This document shows, piece by piece, positions 38,134-47,330 of a DNA stretch of 64,000 nucleotides. Origin of the DNA: Pseudomonas sp. MTM4 (lineage in GTDB: Bacteria > Pseudomonadota > Gammaproteobacteria > Pseudomonadales > Pseudomonadaceae); the NCBI RefSeq assembly GCF_019355055.1, contig NZ_CP048411.1:3313501-3377500 (forward strand), written 5' to 3'. The notes beneath the pieces were generated by a model, which was not told the DNA's origin, did no database searches, and saw only the letters and a list, made by a program, of their open reading frames with translations. Position 1 is the stretch's first letter. Each line of letters opens with the position of its first letter. Both the position numbers and the translations under genes were made by a program.

Positions 38134-39051
38134 TCATCCGTTCAACAACGTCAGCACCAACGGCAAGCTGGCCGCAGCGAGCAGCGTCTGCAGGGTGATG
38201 ATGCCGGCCATCAGGTGGCTGTCGCCTCCAAGTTGGCGGGTCAGGACGTAAGCGGTGGGTGCGGTGGGGAGGGCGAAGAACAGCACCAGGATGGTCGTCT
38301 CCATGTCCGGTAATCCGAGAGCCAATGCCACGCCATAAGCCAGCAGCGGGACGGCCAGCAGGCGCACCGCGCTGTTCCAGCCCAGCGCCGGGATCTCCCC
38401 GCTCAGCTCCTGCGGCTTGAGTGCCGCGCCGACGCAGAGTAGCCCTAGCGGTAAGCTGGCAGCGGCCAGCAGGCTCAATAGTCGATCGGTCCCGCCGGGC
38501 AAACCCAGCCCTGCGAGGTTCACCAGTGCACCGGCCAGGCAGGCGAGAATCAGCGGGTTCTTGATGATCGGCAACAGCAGCGAACGCACGTTGACGCCAC
38601 GCTCGGCGGTCAGCGCCCACACCGACATCACGTTTACCGTTGGCACCATCAGCGCCAGCATCAGTGCCGCCAGCGCCAGGCCTTCCTTGCCGAACAGGCT
38701 GCCGACCGCCGCCAGGCCCAGATAGGTATTGAAGCGTAGTGCGCCCTGGGCAAACGCGCCGAAGCGAGCGGCCGGCCAGCCGCGCATCCGCTTGGCCAGC
38801 AACAGTCCGATCCATACCAGCCCCAGTCCGAGCATGACCGCGCCGGCCAGGCGCGGCAGTGCAGGATTGTTCAACGGCGCAGTGGCCAGGCTGCTGAACA
38901 GCAGCGCCGGGAACAGCACGAAATAGTTGATTCGTTCGGCGCCCGGCCAGAATGCCTCGTTGGGGAATTCTTTCAGCCGTAGAAAATAGCCGACAACGAT
39001 CAACGCAAATAAAGGCCAGAGGGCGAGCAGAAGGGCAGTCACGCGATACAT
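38134..39051 (-). CDS. AEC (auxin efflux carrier) family transporter
   Basis: Inner-membrane transporter of about 305 residues with around ten helices arranged as two inverted halves, the AEC/BASS-like fold. Helix one is LLLALWPLFALIVVGYFL. The crossover-type proline and asparagine positions appear in LFGKEGLALAALMLALMVPTVN and ALPTAPTAYVLTRQLGG. AEC proteins move small carboxylates, amino-acid derivatives or malate; the substrate here is unknown. The start is uncertain: ATG 39051 (MYRVTALL) is my choice, GTG 39042 is possible, and the frame is open to 39156 without family similarity. It is divergent from the GGDEF gene. Confidence 0.8.
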   Translation of the reverse strand: MYRVTALLLALWPLFALIVVGYFLRLKEFPNEAFWPGAERINYFVLFPALLFSSLATAPLNNPALPRLAGAVMLGLGLVWIGLLLAKRMRGWPAARFGAFAQGALRFNTYLGLAAVGSLFGKEGLALAALMLALMVPTVNVMSVWALTAERGVNVRSLLLPIIKNPLILACLAGALVNLAGLGLPGGTDRLLSLLAAASLPLGLLCVGAALKPQELSGEIPALGWNSAVRLLAVPLLAYGVALALGLPDMETTILVLFFALPTAPTAYVLTRQLGGDSHLMAGIITLQTLLAAASLPLVLTLLNG

Positions 39052-39207
39052 CCAGTGGTGCATGTAGATAGGCGATAGTGCGGCGTTGCGTTTGTGTCCG
39101 CAAGCCAGACGTAGTGGTGCTGCACCGAGGCTGGCGCTCATCGGAAAAACGAGCACGATGATGCCTAATTGATATCATATGCGCGCTTCTGTATATGAGC
39201 GTCTCCC

Positions 39208-40431
39208 ATGCGAACCATAGAAACCAAGTCCGCCGAGGATTATCGGGACACACCGTACGGGCAGCAGCTGCTCGATGGTTTCCGACGCCTGCTGTTCGCA
39301 CCGGACCTGGAACGCGAATTCCGCCGTTATATTGGTCGCCAGGCGCGATTGGCGCAGCAGCTAGGTGCCTGTCTGCTGATCCTGGTGGTCTGCGGTTACC
39401 TCTATGTCGAGCACCAGCTATTCGGTGATCACGATCCCGACTGGTTGCGTGAGTTGACCGTGCTGCGCCTGCTGCAGATCGTGCCCGGTCTGGCAATCCT
39501 GGTGCTGACGCTGTTCATGCGACGGGCGCGAATCATCGCTAACCGTATGTTCCCGGCGTTCCTTGTGCTGATCGGCGTGATCGCGGCGCGGATCGACATG
39601 CAATACGAGCTCACCCAGCCGGAGCTCGCCTTTCGCTATGGCGCCGGCCTGTTGATCGTCTGCTCGTTCTTCTTTCTCGGCGTAACCTTCTGGCGTGCCC
39701 TGGCCAGTGCGATGGCGATCGTTCTGTTCGATGTACTGATCGCGGTCGTGGTGCTTTCACCGAGCGAGCTGCTGGTGCACTGGATTTCGGTCAGCTATTA
39801 CCTGCTGTTGCTGGTGCTCGGAGCGATCAGCCGCTACGTCCATGAATACTCGCAGCGCGAGCAGTTTCTGATGCGCAAGTTGCTCGGCTGGGTCGCTCAG
39901 CACGATGCCATGACGGGGTTGGCCAACCGCCGCAGCTTCGATAGCACCTTGCCGCAGACGCTGTTACAGGCGCGGCGCGAACGCAAGCCGCTGGCCTTGT
40001 TGTTGCTCGATCTGGATAACTTCAAGGACTACAACGACAGCCTCGGTCATCCGGCGGGCGATGCATTGATTCGGGAGTTCGGTACGCTGCTCGCGGGCTT
40101 CTCGCGGCGGCCGCTGGATCTGGCGGCGCGGGTGGGCGGTGAGGAGTTTGCGCTGCTACTGCTCGATTGTGATGCGCAATCGGCACAGGCCATCGCCGGA
40201 CAGATACTGCAAAAGTTGGAAGAGCGTGCGTTGCCGCATCCGGCCTCGGTGCATGGTGCCCACGTCACGTCGAGTATTGGCGTGGCGGTGCTGCAGCCGG
40301 AGCAGACGCCCGAACAGCTGTATCACGCCGCCGACACGGCCTTGTACGAAGCCAAGCAGGCCGGCAAGAACCGCTACGCGATGAGCGCCGGTCAGACAAC
40401 CGAGGCCCGCAGCTGCTCAGCGGCGTGGTGA
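39208..40431 (+). CDS. Membrane-bound GGDEF diguanylate cyclase
   Basis: Putative c-di-GMP synthase of 407 residues. The N-terminal 220 residues hold about six membrane helices (for example LGACLLILVVCGYLYV, LLQIVPGLAILVLTLFM, LLIVCSFFFLGVTFW, YYLLLLVLGAISRYV), forming an integral sensor module of unknown ligand. A short linker precedes the GGDEF domain (about 232-395). It starts HDAMTGLANRRSFDS, has the metal-binding LLLDLDNFKDYNDSLGHPAGDALI, and an active-site loop GGEEF at about 310. I see no RxxD inhibitory site five residues before the loop. The last residues overlap the convergent thioesterase gene by 15 bases. Confidence 0.9.
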   Translation: MRTIETKSAEDYRDTPYGQQLLDGFRRLLFAPDLEREFRRYIGRQARLAQQLGACLLILVVCGYLYVEHQLFGDHDPDWLRELTVLRLLQIVPGLAILVLTLFMRRARIIANRMFPAFLVLIGVIAARIDMQYELTQPELAFRYGAGLLIVCSFFFLGVTFWRALASAMAIVLFDVLIAVVVLSPSELLVHWISVSYYLLLLVLGAISRYVHEYSQREQFLMRKLLGWVAQHDAMTGLANRRSFDSTLPQTLLQARRERKPLALLLLDLDNFKDYNDSLGHPAGDALIREFGTLLAGFSRRPLDLAARVGGEEFALLLLDCDAQSAQAIAGQILQKLEERALPHPASVHGAHVTSSIGVAVLQPEQTPEQLYHAADTALYEAKQAGKNRYAMSAGQTTEARSCSAAW

Positions 40432-40818
40432 TACCGGGCGAGTGCGACCGCTACCGTCGATGGCCACGAAGACGAACACCGCCTCGGTAACCTTGCGCCA
40501 CTCACTGGAGACAGGATCGTCGCTCCAGACCTCCACGAGCATGCGAATCGAGCTGCGCCCGACATCCAGCGTCTGGGTATAGAAGGACAGCTGCGCGCCC
40601 ACCGCCACCGGCACCATGAAGGCCATGCGATCGATGGACACCGTGGCGACGCGGCCGGCTGCCACGCGGCTGGCCATGGCGGTCCCGGCCAGATCCATCT
40701 GCGAGACCAGCCAGCCACCATAGATATCGCCGAACCCGTTGGTCTCGCGTGGCAGCGCAGTGAGTTGCAGGGCCAGATCGCCCTGTGGAATCGGATCTTC
40801 CTGTTCGTATTCTTTCAT
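40417..40818 (-). CDS. Hotdog-fold acyl-CoA thioesterase (YciA-like)
   Basis: Cytoplasmic acyl-CoA hydrolase of 133 residues. The single hotdog domain carries TNGFGDIYGGWLVSQMDLAG (about 27-46), where NGFGDIYGG with the following Asp forms the catalytic region of YciA and BACH-type enzymes. AVATVSIDRMAF-like strand VATVSIDRMAFMVPV and VGAQLSFYTQTLDVGRSS follow. The chain length it prefers is unknown. The gene stands opposite the GGDEF gene with a short overlap of coding ends and shares a 218-base gap with pstS upstream. Confidence 0.88.
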   Translation of the reverse strand: MKEYEQEDPIPQGDLALQLTALPRETNGFGDIYGGWLVSQMDLAGTAMASRVAAGRVATVSIDRMAFMVPVAVGAQLSFYTQTLDVGRSSIRMLVEVWSDDPVSSEWRKVTEAVFVFVAIDGSGRTRPVSPRR

Positions 40819-40944
40819 CGGTCGACTCGCGGCGCGGTTGTTGTTCTGGCGCGAAAAACCCGCGGTAGTGCGGGCCGGGGCGAGTATAGCGGCTGAATGT
40901 TTCAGCAGCGACCGTGCAGTCGCGTCTCCGTTGCCGTAACCAGA

Positions 40945-40973
40945 TTGTCACATTCCGTTCATAGAGTGTTCAC
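40945..40973 (+). promoter_or_regulatory. Pho box array upstream of pstS
   Basis: Three PhoB-type heptamers at an 11-base period: TTGTCAC (40945), CGTTCAT (40956) and TGTTCAC (40967). They lie 64 bases ahead of the pstS start, matching tandem PhoB-dimer sites that replace the -35 element. Confidence 0.75.
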
Positions 40974-41036
40974 GCGGCCTGCAGACAATGGCCCCCGTTC
41001 CAACACACTCGAGCACACCCCTGCTAGGAGCAAGGT

Positions 41037-42008
41037 ATGACACTGAATCGTTTGATGGCGGCCCTGACCTTCGTTGCCGCTGGTGTAGGCGCTGCCAGCG
41101 CTGTTGCCGCTGTTGATCCGGCACTGCCGACCTATGAGAAGACCTCCGGCGTTTCCGGCAACCTGTCCAGCGTCGGTTCCGACTCGCTGGCCAACCTGAT
41201 GACCCTGTGGGCCGAAGACTTCAAGCGCAGCTACCCGAACGTCAACATCCAGATTCAGGCTGCCGGTTCCTCCACCGCACCGCCGGCTCTGACCGAAGGC
41301 ACTGCCAACATGGGCCCGATGAGCCGGCCGATGAAGGACAACGAAATCCAGGCCTTCGAAGAGAAGTACGGCTACAAGCCGACCGAAGTGCCGGTCGCCA
41401 TCGACGCCCTGGCTGTGTTCGTACACAAGGACAACCCGATCAAGAGCCTCGACATCGAGCAGGTCGATGCCATTTTCTCCAGCACCCGTCTGTGCGGTGG
41501 CGAGCAGGACATCAAGACCTGGGGCGATCTGGGTCTGACTGGCGAGTGGGCCAGCAAGCCGATTCAGCTGTTCGGTCGCAACTCCGTGTCCGGCACCTAC
41601 GGTTACTTCAAGGAAGAAGCCCTGTGCAAGGGTGACTTCAAGCCCAACGTCAATGAGCAGCCGGGCTCCGCCTCGGTGGTGCAGTCGATTTCCAGCACCC
41701 TGAATGCTATCGGTTACTCGGGCATCGGCTACAAGACCTCCAGCGTCCGCGCCGTTCCACTGTCCAAGGGTGGCGAAGCCTTTGAAGCCAGCGAAGAGAA
41801 CGCCCTGGCTGGCAAGTTCCCGCTGGCACGCTTCTTCTACGTCTACGTGAACAAGGCCCCGAACAAGCCACTGAGCCCGATCGATGCCGAGTTCCTCAAG
41901 CTGGTGCTGTCGAAGCAGGGTCAGGAAGTCGTTGTCAAGGACGGCTACATCCCGCTGCCGAAGACCGTTGTCGACAAGACACTGAAAGAACTGGGTCTGG
42001 AAAACTAA
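41037..42008 (+). CDS. pstS: Periplasmic phosphate-binding protein PstS
   Basis: High-affinity phosphate-binding protein of the PstSCAB importer, 323 residues. It has a signal peptide ([25 protein letters not shown]) and mature phosphate-contact loops including [10 protein letters not shown] (about 42-51), the [14 protein letters not shown] segment (about 78-91) and [15 protein letters not shown] (about 181-195). The last holds the Ser/Thr-rich anion loop. Such PstS proteins of Pseudomonas are also secreted in some strains. A strong ribosome-binding site (AGGAG) precedes the ATG. A Pho box array lies upstream, and a large hairpin downstream separates it from pstC. Confidence 0.96.
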   Translation: MTLNRLMAALTFVAAGVGAASAVAAVDPALPTYEKTSGVSGNLSSVGSDSLANLMTLWAEDFKRSYPNVNIQIQAAGSSTAPPALTEGTANMGPMSRPMKDNEIQAFEEKYGYKPTEVPVAIDALAVFVHKDNPIKSLDIEQVDAIFSSTRLCGGEQDIKTWGDLGLTGEWASKPIQLFGRNSVSGTYGYFKEEALCKGDFKPNVNEQPGSASVVQSISSTLNAIGYSGIGYKTSSVRAVPLSKGGEAFEASEENALAGKFPLARFFYVYVNKAPNKPLSPIDAEFLKLVLSKQGQEVVVKDGYIPLPKTVVDKTLKELGLEN

Positions 42009-42051
42009 GACCTGCTGCCAGGCTTGCGGCGCCCGCTGCGAGCCTGATCAA

Positions 42052-42086
42052 GACGCCCGCCACGCATTTTTGCGCTGGCGGGCGTC
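42052..42086 (+). terminator. Hairpin after pstS
   Basis: GACGCCCGCCA and TGGCGGGCGTC arms with additional CGC/GCG pairing round an ATTTTT loop, 44 bases after the pstS stop. There is no T-run after it, so it more likely attenuates or protects the pstS message than ends it completely. Confidence 0.6.
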
Positions 42087-42089
42087 GTC

Positions 42090-42118
42090 GCGTCACCTCG
42101 CTGTAATGTTTCTGTCAC
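42090..42118 (+). promoter_or_regulatory. Pho box array upstream of pstC
   Basis: Heptamers at 11-base period: GCGTCAC (42090), CTGTAAT (42101), CTGTCAC (42112). The last two closely match the PhoB consensus CTGTCAT-N4-CTGTCAC, giving pstCAB-phoU its own Pho promoter. Confidence 0.82.
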
Positions 42119-42225
42119 ACGGCTTTATTAAATTAGGCGCCCGACCGGCCCTCCGTAGCCAGTGGAAACGACTCGCTCCCAGAGGCGCGGCAGTTTTAGC
42201 GGCCTGAGCGGCCAGGACCCTTCGC

Positions 42226-44502
42226 ATGAACGATATAGAGACCATGAGCGCGAATTCCGATGTGCAACGGCTGGACTTCAATACCCCGGCTCTGCAACGC
42301 AAGCGCCGCATCCGCGCGCTGAAAGACAACCTGGCGCGTTGGTACGTCTCCATCGGTGGCCTCGCCGTGCTGGGCGCCATCTGCCTGATTTTCTTCTACC
42401 TCGCCCAGGTCGTCCTGCCGATGTTCCAGGGCGCGGAGCTGGAGGCGCGTGATGCGCAACAGCCCGCCTGGCTGGCCGACGCTGGCGAGCCGCTGTTGCT
42501 GGCCATGGAAGAGCAGAACCAGGTCGCCATGCGCCTGGGTAACGATGGCCTGGTGCGCTTCTTCAGCCTGCGGACCGGCGAATCCCTGCGCACCATCGAA
42601 CTGCCGCTGCCGGCTGACAGCCGCATCGTCTCGGTTGGGCAGGACACGCCGGGTAACCGCCGTATCGTGCTGGGCCTGGACAATGGCCAAGTGCTGGTCG
42701 TCGAGCACAACTACAAGATCACCTACCCGAACGGCGACAAGACCATCACCCCGCAGCTGGATTATCCGTTCGGCCAGGAACCGCTGCAGCTCGACCCCGA
42801 AGGTCGGCCCATCGCCCACGCCGCGGTCAGCCTGAATGGCAAGACCCTGATGGTCGCTGGCGCCACTGACGGCGCGCTGCAGGCCCTGCGCATCTCCGCC
42901 ACGGAAAATCTGCTGACCGGTGAGACCACCCTGGAGGAAGATCGCCTGGATCTGCCGCAGCTATCCGAGCCGATCAAAGCGCTGCGCATCGATCCGCGCC
43001 ATATGTGGCTGTTCGCGGTGAGTGGCCGGGCCAGCGTCGACGTCTTCGATCTACGCCGCAAGCAACTCAACGGGCGCTACAAACTGCTTGGTGGCAAGGG
43101 TGAAATCACCAGCGTCGCTGCCTTGCTGGGTGGCATCTCGCTGATGGTCGGCGACTCGACGGGCGGCATCGGTCAATGGTTCATGGTGCGCGGCAGCGAT
43201 GGTCAGGCCGAGCTTGAGAATGTGCGCAACTTCCAGCTAGGCAGTCAGCCGATCACGCAAATCCTTTCCGAAGAGCGCCGCAAGGGCTTCCTCGCCCTCG
43301 ACAGTGCCGGCACCCTGGGGATTTTCCACAGCACCGCGCATCGCACGCTGCTGACCGAACCGGTCGCCGAGGGTGCGGCTGTCGCTGCCCTGTCGCCGCG
43401 GGCCACCCGCCTGCTGGTGGAGTCGGGCGATCAGCTGCAGCGCTTCGTGATCGATAATCCGCATCCGGAGATTTCCTGGAGCGCGCTGTGGGGCAAGGTC
43501 TGGTACGAAAGCTATCCGGAACCGGATTACGTCTGGCAGTCGACCTCCGCGACCGGTGACTTCGAACCCAAGTTGAGCCTCTCGCCACTGGCCTTCGGTA
43601 CCCTCAAGGCGGCCTTCTACGCCATGCTGCTGGCGGCACCGCTGGCGATCTGCGCGGCCTTCTACACCGCTTACTTCATGGCCCCAGCCCTGCGCCGCAA
43701 GGTCAAGCCGGTGATCGAGCTGATGGAAGCGCTGCCCACGGTCATCCTGGGCTTTTTCGCCGGCCTGTTTCTCGCGCCCTATCTGGAAAACCACTTGCCC
43801 GGCATCTTCAGCCTGTTGCTGCTGATGCCGCTGGGGATTCTGCTGGCTGCCTGGCTCTGGAGCCGACTGCCGGAAAACGTTCGCCTGAGCGTGCCGGAGG
43901 GTTGGGAGGCGGTGCTGCTGATCCCGGTAATCCTGGCGGTGGGCTGGGGCTCGCTGGCCGTCAGCGGCTATCTGGAGAACTGGTTCTTCGGCGGCGACAT
44001 GCGCTTGTGGCTGACTAACGAAATGGGCATTCCCTTCGATCAGCGCAACGCCTTGGTGATTGGTCTGGCGATGGGCTTCGCGGTGATCCCGACGATCTAC
44101 TCGATCGCTGAAGACGCCGTGTTCAGCGTGCCGAAAAGCCTCACCCTGGGTTCTCTGGCGCTCGGTGCGACGCCCTGGCAAACGTTGACCCGCGTGGTGC
44201 TGCTGACTGCCAGCCCCGGCATCTTCTCGGCACTGATGATCGGCATGGGCCGCGCGGTCGGCGAAACCATGATTGTGCTGATGGCCACCGGCAACACACC
44301 GATTATGGAAGCCAACATTTTCGAAGGCATGCGCACCCTGGCGGCCAACGTTGCGGTGGAAATGCCCGAATCGGAGGTAGGCAGTACCCACTACCGCGTG
44401 CTGTTCCTCGCCGCGATGGTGCTGCTGATGTTCACCTTCGTGATGAACACGCTGGCCGAGCTGATTCGCCAGCGCCTGCGTCGCAAGTACGCCAGCCTCT
44501 AA
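42226..44502 (+). CDS. pstC: Phosphate ABC transporter permease PstC, long form with periplasmic propeller-like insert
   Basis: Inner-membrane permease of the Pst importer, 758 residues, more than twice E. coli PstC. One helix (about 41-63) is followed by some 380 residues outside the membrane. These contain at least five blade-like repeats (RIVLGLDNGQVLVVEHNYK, TLMVAGATDGALQALRIS, MWLFAVSGRASVDVFDLR, ISLMVGDSTGGIGQWFMV, GFLALDSAGTLGIFHS), suggesting a beta-propeller. The permease core begins near residue 453 (LAFGTLKAAFYAMLLAAPLA). It contains EALPTVILGFFAGLFLAPYL and the coupling loop for PstB (KSLTLGSLALGATPWQTL). I chose ATG 42226 with AGGA upstream; ATG 42244 is an alternative. A matching long PstA follows. 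Confidence 0.92.
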   Translation: MNDIETMSANSDVQRLDFNTPALQRKRRIRALKDNLARWYVSIGGLAVLGAICLIFFYLAQVVLPMFQGAELEARDAQQPAWLADAGEPLLLAMEEQNQVAMRLGNDGLVRFFSLRTGESLRTIELPLPADSRIVSVGQDTPGNRRIVLGLDNGQVLVVEHNYKITYPNGDKTITPQLDYPFGQEPLQLDPEGRPIAHAAVSLNGKTLMVAGATDGALQALRISATENLLTGETTLEEDRLDLPQLSEPIKALRIDPRHMWLFAVSGRASVDVFDLRRKQLNGRYKLLGGKGEITSVAALLGGISLMVGDSTGGIGQWFMVRGSDGQAELENVRNFQLGSQPITQILSEERRKGFLALDSAGTLGIFHSTAHRTLLTEPVAEGAAVAALSPRATRLLVESGDQLQRFVIDNPHPEISWSALWGKVWYESYPEPDYVWQSTSATGDFEPKLSLSPLAFGTLKAAFYAMLLAAPLAICAAFYTAYFMAPALRRKVKPVIELMEALPTVILGFFAGLFLAPYLENHLPGIFSLLLLMPLGILLAAWLWSRLPENVRLSVPEGWEAVLLIPVILAVGWGSLAVSGYLENWFFGGDMRLWLTNEMGIPFDQRNALVIGLAMGFAVIPTIYSIAEDAVFSVPKSLTLGSLALGATPWQTLTRVVLLTASPGIFSALMIGMGRAVGETMIVLMATGNTPIMEANIFEGMRTLAANVAVEMPESEVGSTHYRVLFLAAMVLLMFTFVMNTLAELIRQRLRRKYASL

Positions 44503-44574
44503 GGGCCACGCCTGCGGGCACTGACAAGCGTGCAGCCCTTGGCTGCGACAAGATTTCGACAAAGGTATCGATCC

Positions 44575-46245
44575 GTGAAAAAGGATTCGCTGACAAACTG
44601 GATCAAGAGCGGCACTCCCTGGATCTGGATGAACGCCGGTGCGGTCTCCATCGCCGTGATCATGACCCTCGGCCTGCTGGCGGTGATCGCCGTGCGCGGG
44701 CTGGAACACTTCTGGCCGGCCGACGTCATGGTCGCCGATTACCAAGTGCCCGGTGCCGAGCCACGCGTGCTGGCCGGCGAGCTGGTACAGGCCGAAGAGG
44801 TACCGCGTGCCCGTCTGGCCGCCAGCGGTTTGCCGGTGGACGTCGAGGGCGGCGAGTTCATGACCCGCGAGTTGCTCAAGGTCGGCAACCGTGAGGTCTA
44901 TGGCGCGGACTTCTCCTGGGTCGTCGGCGAATGGTTGAGCAACCCGCGCAAGCCAGCTGAATTGATCGTCATCGAGCGTCGCGAATGGGGCAATTTCTAT
45001 GGCGAGCTGCTGAGCGTCAAGGAAAGTGGACAGCTGGTAGCCGAGGGTGTTGCCGCCTGGGCAGAGTTTCAGCGCCGCATCGAGCGCATCGACGAGCTGC
45101 ATGCGCAGATTTCGTATCTGGAGAAGGCCGATATCGGCCGCATCAACCATGGCCTCGAGCGTTTGCGCCTGAAGACCCGCAAGCTGGAGCTCGACGGTGA
45201 ACTCGATGCCGCCGCGCAGGCGCAGCTGGACGCCGAGCGCGCCCAGTGGGATGCCGAGTACAAGGCGCTCGAGGGCGAACTGGTGTCGCTCTACCAGAGC
45301 TTCAACCGCGACAGCATCGTCGTGCGCACCATGGACGGTCAGGAAAAGGAGATCACGCTCGACAAGGTCGTGCGCGCCTATCGACCGAACGCCATGTCGG
45401 TGGCCGACAAGCTGGGCTTCTACTTCGCCAAGGTCTGGGAGTTCGTCAGCGACGAGCCACGCGAGGCGAATACCGAGGGCGGCATCTTCCCGGCGATTTT
45501 CGGCACCGTGCTGATGACCATCATCATGGCGGTGATCGTTACTCCGTTCGGTGTGATCGCGGCGGTCTATCTGCGTGAATATGCCAAACAGGGCGTGCTC
45601 ACCCGCATCATCCGCATCGCGGTCAACAACCTTGCCGGTGTTCCGTCCATCGTCTACGGCGTGTTCGGCCTGGGCTTCTTCGTCTATGTACTGGGTGGCT
45701 CGCTCGACCGCATCTTCTATCCCGAAGCGGCGCCGGCTCCTGTCTTCGGTACGCCAGGCCTGATGTGGGCGTCGCTGACCCTGGCGATCCTCACCCTGCC
45801 GGTGGTGATCGTCGCCACCGAGGAAGGCCTGGCGCGTATTCCGCGGATGATCCGCGAAGGCTCGTTGGCCCTCGGTGCGACCAAGTCGGAGACGCTCTGG
45901 AAGGTTGTATTGCCCATGGCCAGTCCGGCGATGATGACCGGCCTGATCCTCGCCGTGGCCCGAGCGGCCGGCGAAGTGGCGCCGCTGATGCTGGTGGGTG
46001 TGGTCAAGCTGGCGCCTTCGCTGCCGCTCAACGGCAACTACCCTTACCTGCATTTGGACCAGAAGATCATGCACCTGGGCTTCCACATCTACGACGTCGG
46101 CTTCCAGAGCCCCAACGTCGAAGCAGCGCGGCCGCTGGTCTACGCGACGGCGTTGCTGCTGGTGTTGGTGATTGCGACGCTCAACCTCAGTGCGGTCGTC
46201 ATCCGCAACCACCTGCGCGAGAAATACAAGGCGCTGGATCATTAA
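44575..46245 (+). CDS. pstA: Phosphate ABC transporter permease PstA, long form with coiled-coil insert
   Basis: Second Pst permease, 556 residues against about 300 in E. coli. Helix one (about 20-41) is followed by roughly 255 residues outside the membrane before the core starts near 302 (GIFPAIFGTVLMTIIMAVIV). The insert includes a charged helical stretch at about 160-245 (EFQRRIERIDELHAQISYLE, LERLRLKTRKLELDGELDAA) predicted to form a coiled coil. The core has NNLAGVPSIVYGVFGLGFFV and the coupling loop EGSLALGATKSETLWKVVLP. I chose the GTG at 44575 (VKKDSLTNWIKSG) with AAAGG upstream. pstC lies 72 bases upstream. The insert's job is unknown; contact with the PstC insert is inferred. Confidence 0.92.
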   Translation: MKKDSLTNWIKSGTPWIWMNAGAVSIAVIMTLGLLAVIAVRGLEHFWPADVMVADYQVPGAEPRVLAGELVQAEEVPRARLAASGLPVDVEGGEFMTRELLKVGNREVYGADFSWVVGEWLSNPRKPAELIVIERREWGNFYGELLSVKESGQLVAEGVAAWAEFQRRIERIDELHAQISYLEKADIGRINHGLERLRLKTRKLELDGELDAAAQAQLDAERAQWDAEYKALEGELVSLYQSFNRDSIVVRTMDGQEKEITLDKVVRAYRPNAMSVADKLGFYFAKVWEFVSDEPREANTEGGIFPAIFGTVLMTIIMAVIVTPFGVIAAVYLREYAKQGVLTRIIRIAVNNLAGVPSIVYGVFGLGFFVYVLGGSLDRIFYPEAAPAPVFGTPGLMWASLTLAILTLPVVIVATEEGLARIPRMIREGSLALGATKSETLWKVVLPMASPAMMTGLILAVARAAGEVAPLMLVGVVKLAPSLPLNGNYPYLHLDQKIMHLGFHIYDVGFQSPNVEAARPLVYATALLLVLVIATLNLSAVVIRNHLREKYKALDH

Positions 46246-46262
46246 CAGCAGCTGCACGCTTT

Positions 46263-46336
46263 AAGCGGCAAGCCTCAAGAAAAGTGAGGAGTGCCGGTTT
46301 GAGCTTGCGGCTTGTAGCTTGCAGCTTGTGGCTGCG
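46263..46336. repeat. Heptamer repeat array between pstA and pstB
   Basis: Four GCTTGYR heptamers in tandem (46303-46330: GCTTGCG, GCTTGTA, GCTTGCA, GCTTGTG) plus a partial fifth. They are preceded by an inverted array AAGCGGCAAGCCTCAAG at 46263-46279, so the RNA can fold into a stem. Confidence 0.8.
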
Positions 46337-46350
46337 AACGGAGTGAGCAC

Positions 46351-47178
46351 ATGCAATCGAATACCCATTCCATCGACATTTCCGCCCTTGGCCGCGACAA
46401 GCGCAGCCTCAGCCTGGCCGACGAGCCGGTGGCCATCGAGGTGCCGGATCTGAGCCTGTACTACGGTCAGAAGCAGGCGCTGTTCAACGTCAGCATGAAC
46501 ATCCCGCGCCAGCGCGTGACGGCCTTCATCGGCCCGTCCGGTTGCGGCAAGTCCACGCTGCTGCGCTGCTTCAATCGGATGAACGACCTGGTCGACGGTT
46601 GTCGCATCGAAGGCGCCATCAACCTTGATGGAACCAACATCTACCGCAAGGGTGAAGATGTTGCCGACCTGCGCCGCCGTGTCGGCATGGTGTTCCAGAA
46701 GCCCAACCCGTTCCCCAAGAGCATCTACGAGAACGTGGTCTACGGCCTGCGCATTCAGGGAATCAAGCAGAAGCGCGTGCTGGACGAAACCGTCGAATGG
46801 GCGCTCAAGGGTGCAGCGCTGTGGGAAGAGGTGAAGGACCGCCTGCACGAATCGGCGCTGGGCCTTTCCGGCGGTCAGCAGCAGCGTTTGGTCATCGCTC
46901 GGACCATCGCCGTGCAGCCCGAAGTGCTGCTGCTCGACGAACCCAGCTCGGCGCTCGACCCGATATCGTCGCTGAAAGTCGAAGAGCTGATCTACGAGCT
47001 CAAGGCTAAGTACACCATCGTCATCGTCACCCACAACATGCAGCAGGCCGCCCGCGTCTCCGACTACACCGCGTTCATGTACATGGGCAAACTGATCGAG
47101 TACGGCGACACCGATACGCTCTTTACCAACCCGGCTAAGAAGCAGACAGAAGATTACATCACCGGCCGCTACGGTTGA
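46351..47178 (+). CDS. pstB: Phosphate ABC transporter ATPase PstB
   Basis: Cytoplasmic ATPase driving phosphate import, 275 residues. Motifs: Walker [10 protein letters not shown] (about 54-62), Q-loop [15 protein letters not shown], signature LSGGQQQRL, Walker [13 protein letters not shown], and switch His in [10 protein letters not shown]. An N-terminal extension of about 25 residues precedes the ABC domain, as in other long-form Pst systems. The gene follows pstA by 105 bases across the heptamer array and precedes phoU. Confidence 0.97.
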   Translation: MQSNTHSIDISALGRDKRSLSLADEPVAIEVPDLSLYYGQKQALFNVSMNIPRQRVTAFIGPSGCGKSTLLRCFNRMNDLVDGCRIEGAINLDGTNIYRKGEDVADLRRRVGMVFQKPNPFPKSIYENVVYGLRIQGIKQKRVLDETVEWALKGAALWEEVKDRLHESALGLSGGQQQRLVIARTIAVQPEVLLLDEPSSALDPISSLKVEELIYELKAKYTIVIVTHNMQQAARVSDYTAFMYMGKLIEYGDTDTLFTNPAKKQTEDYITGRYG

Positions 47179-47212
47179 TGTCTGGCCATGTCAGAGCGCG
47201 CCCGGCGGCGTC

Positions 47213-47330
47213 GGCGGAACTTGCCGTACAAAAAACGTACTGTCTGCGTTCCGCCTCCTTGCCTGACACACTCTGCCAAAGCCCAGACGGGCTCGCGTGG
47301 TTTCCAATTTACCTGGGTGCGCTGCGCACC
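47213..47330. repeat. Palindromic elements between pstB and phoU
   Basis: GGCGGAAC (47213-47220) pairs with GTTCCGCC (47248-47255) around CGTAC-AAAAAA-CGTAC. A second palindrome GGTGCGCTGCGCACC lies at 47316-47330. The 189-base gap has no supportable gene. Confidence 0.65.

Noticed and set aside
43237..46257. Very long open frame antisense to pstC and pstA (about 1000 codons)
   Set aside because: The sequence is Gln, His, Arg and Asp rich with no domain, and it mirrors the codon bias of the real genes; it is a GC-rich shadow.
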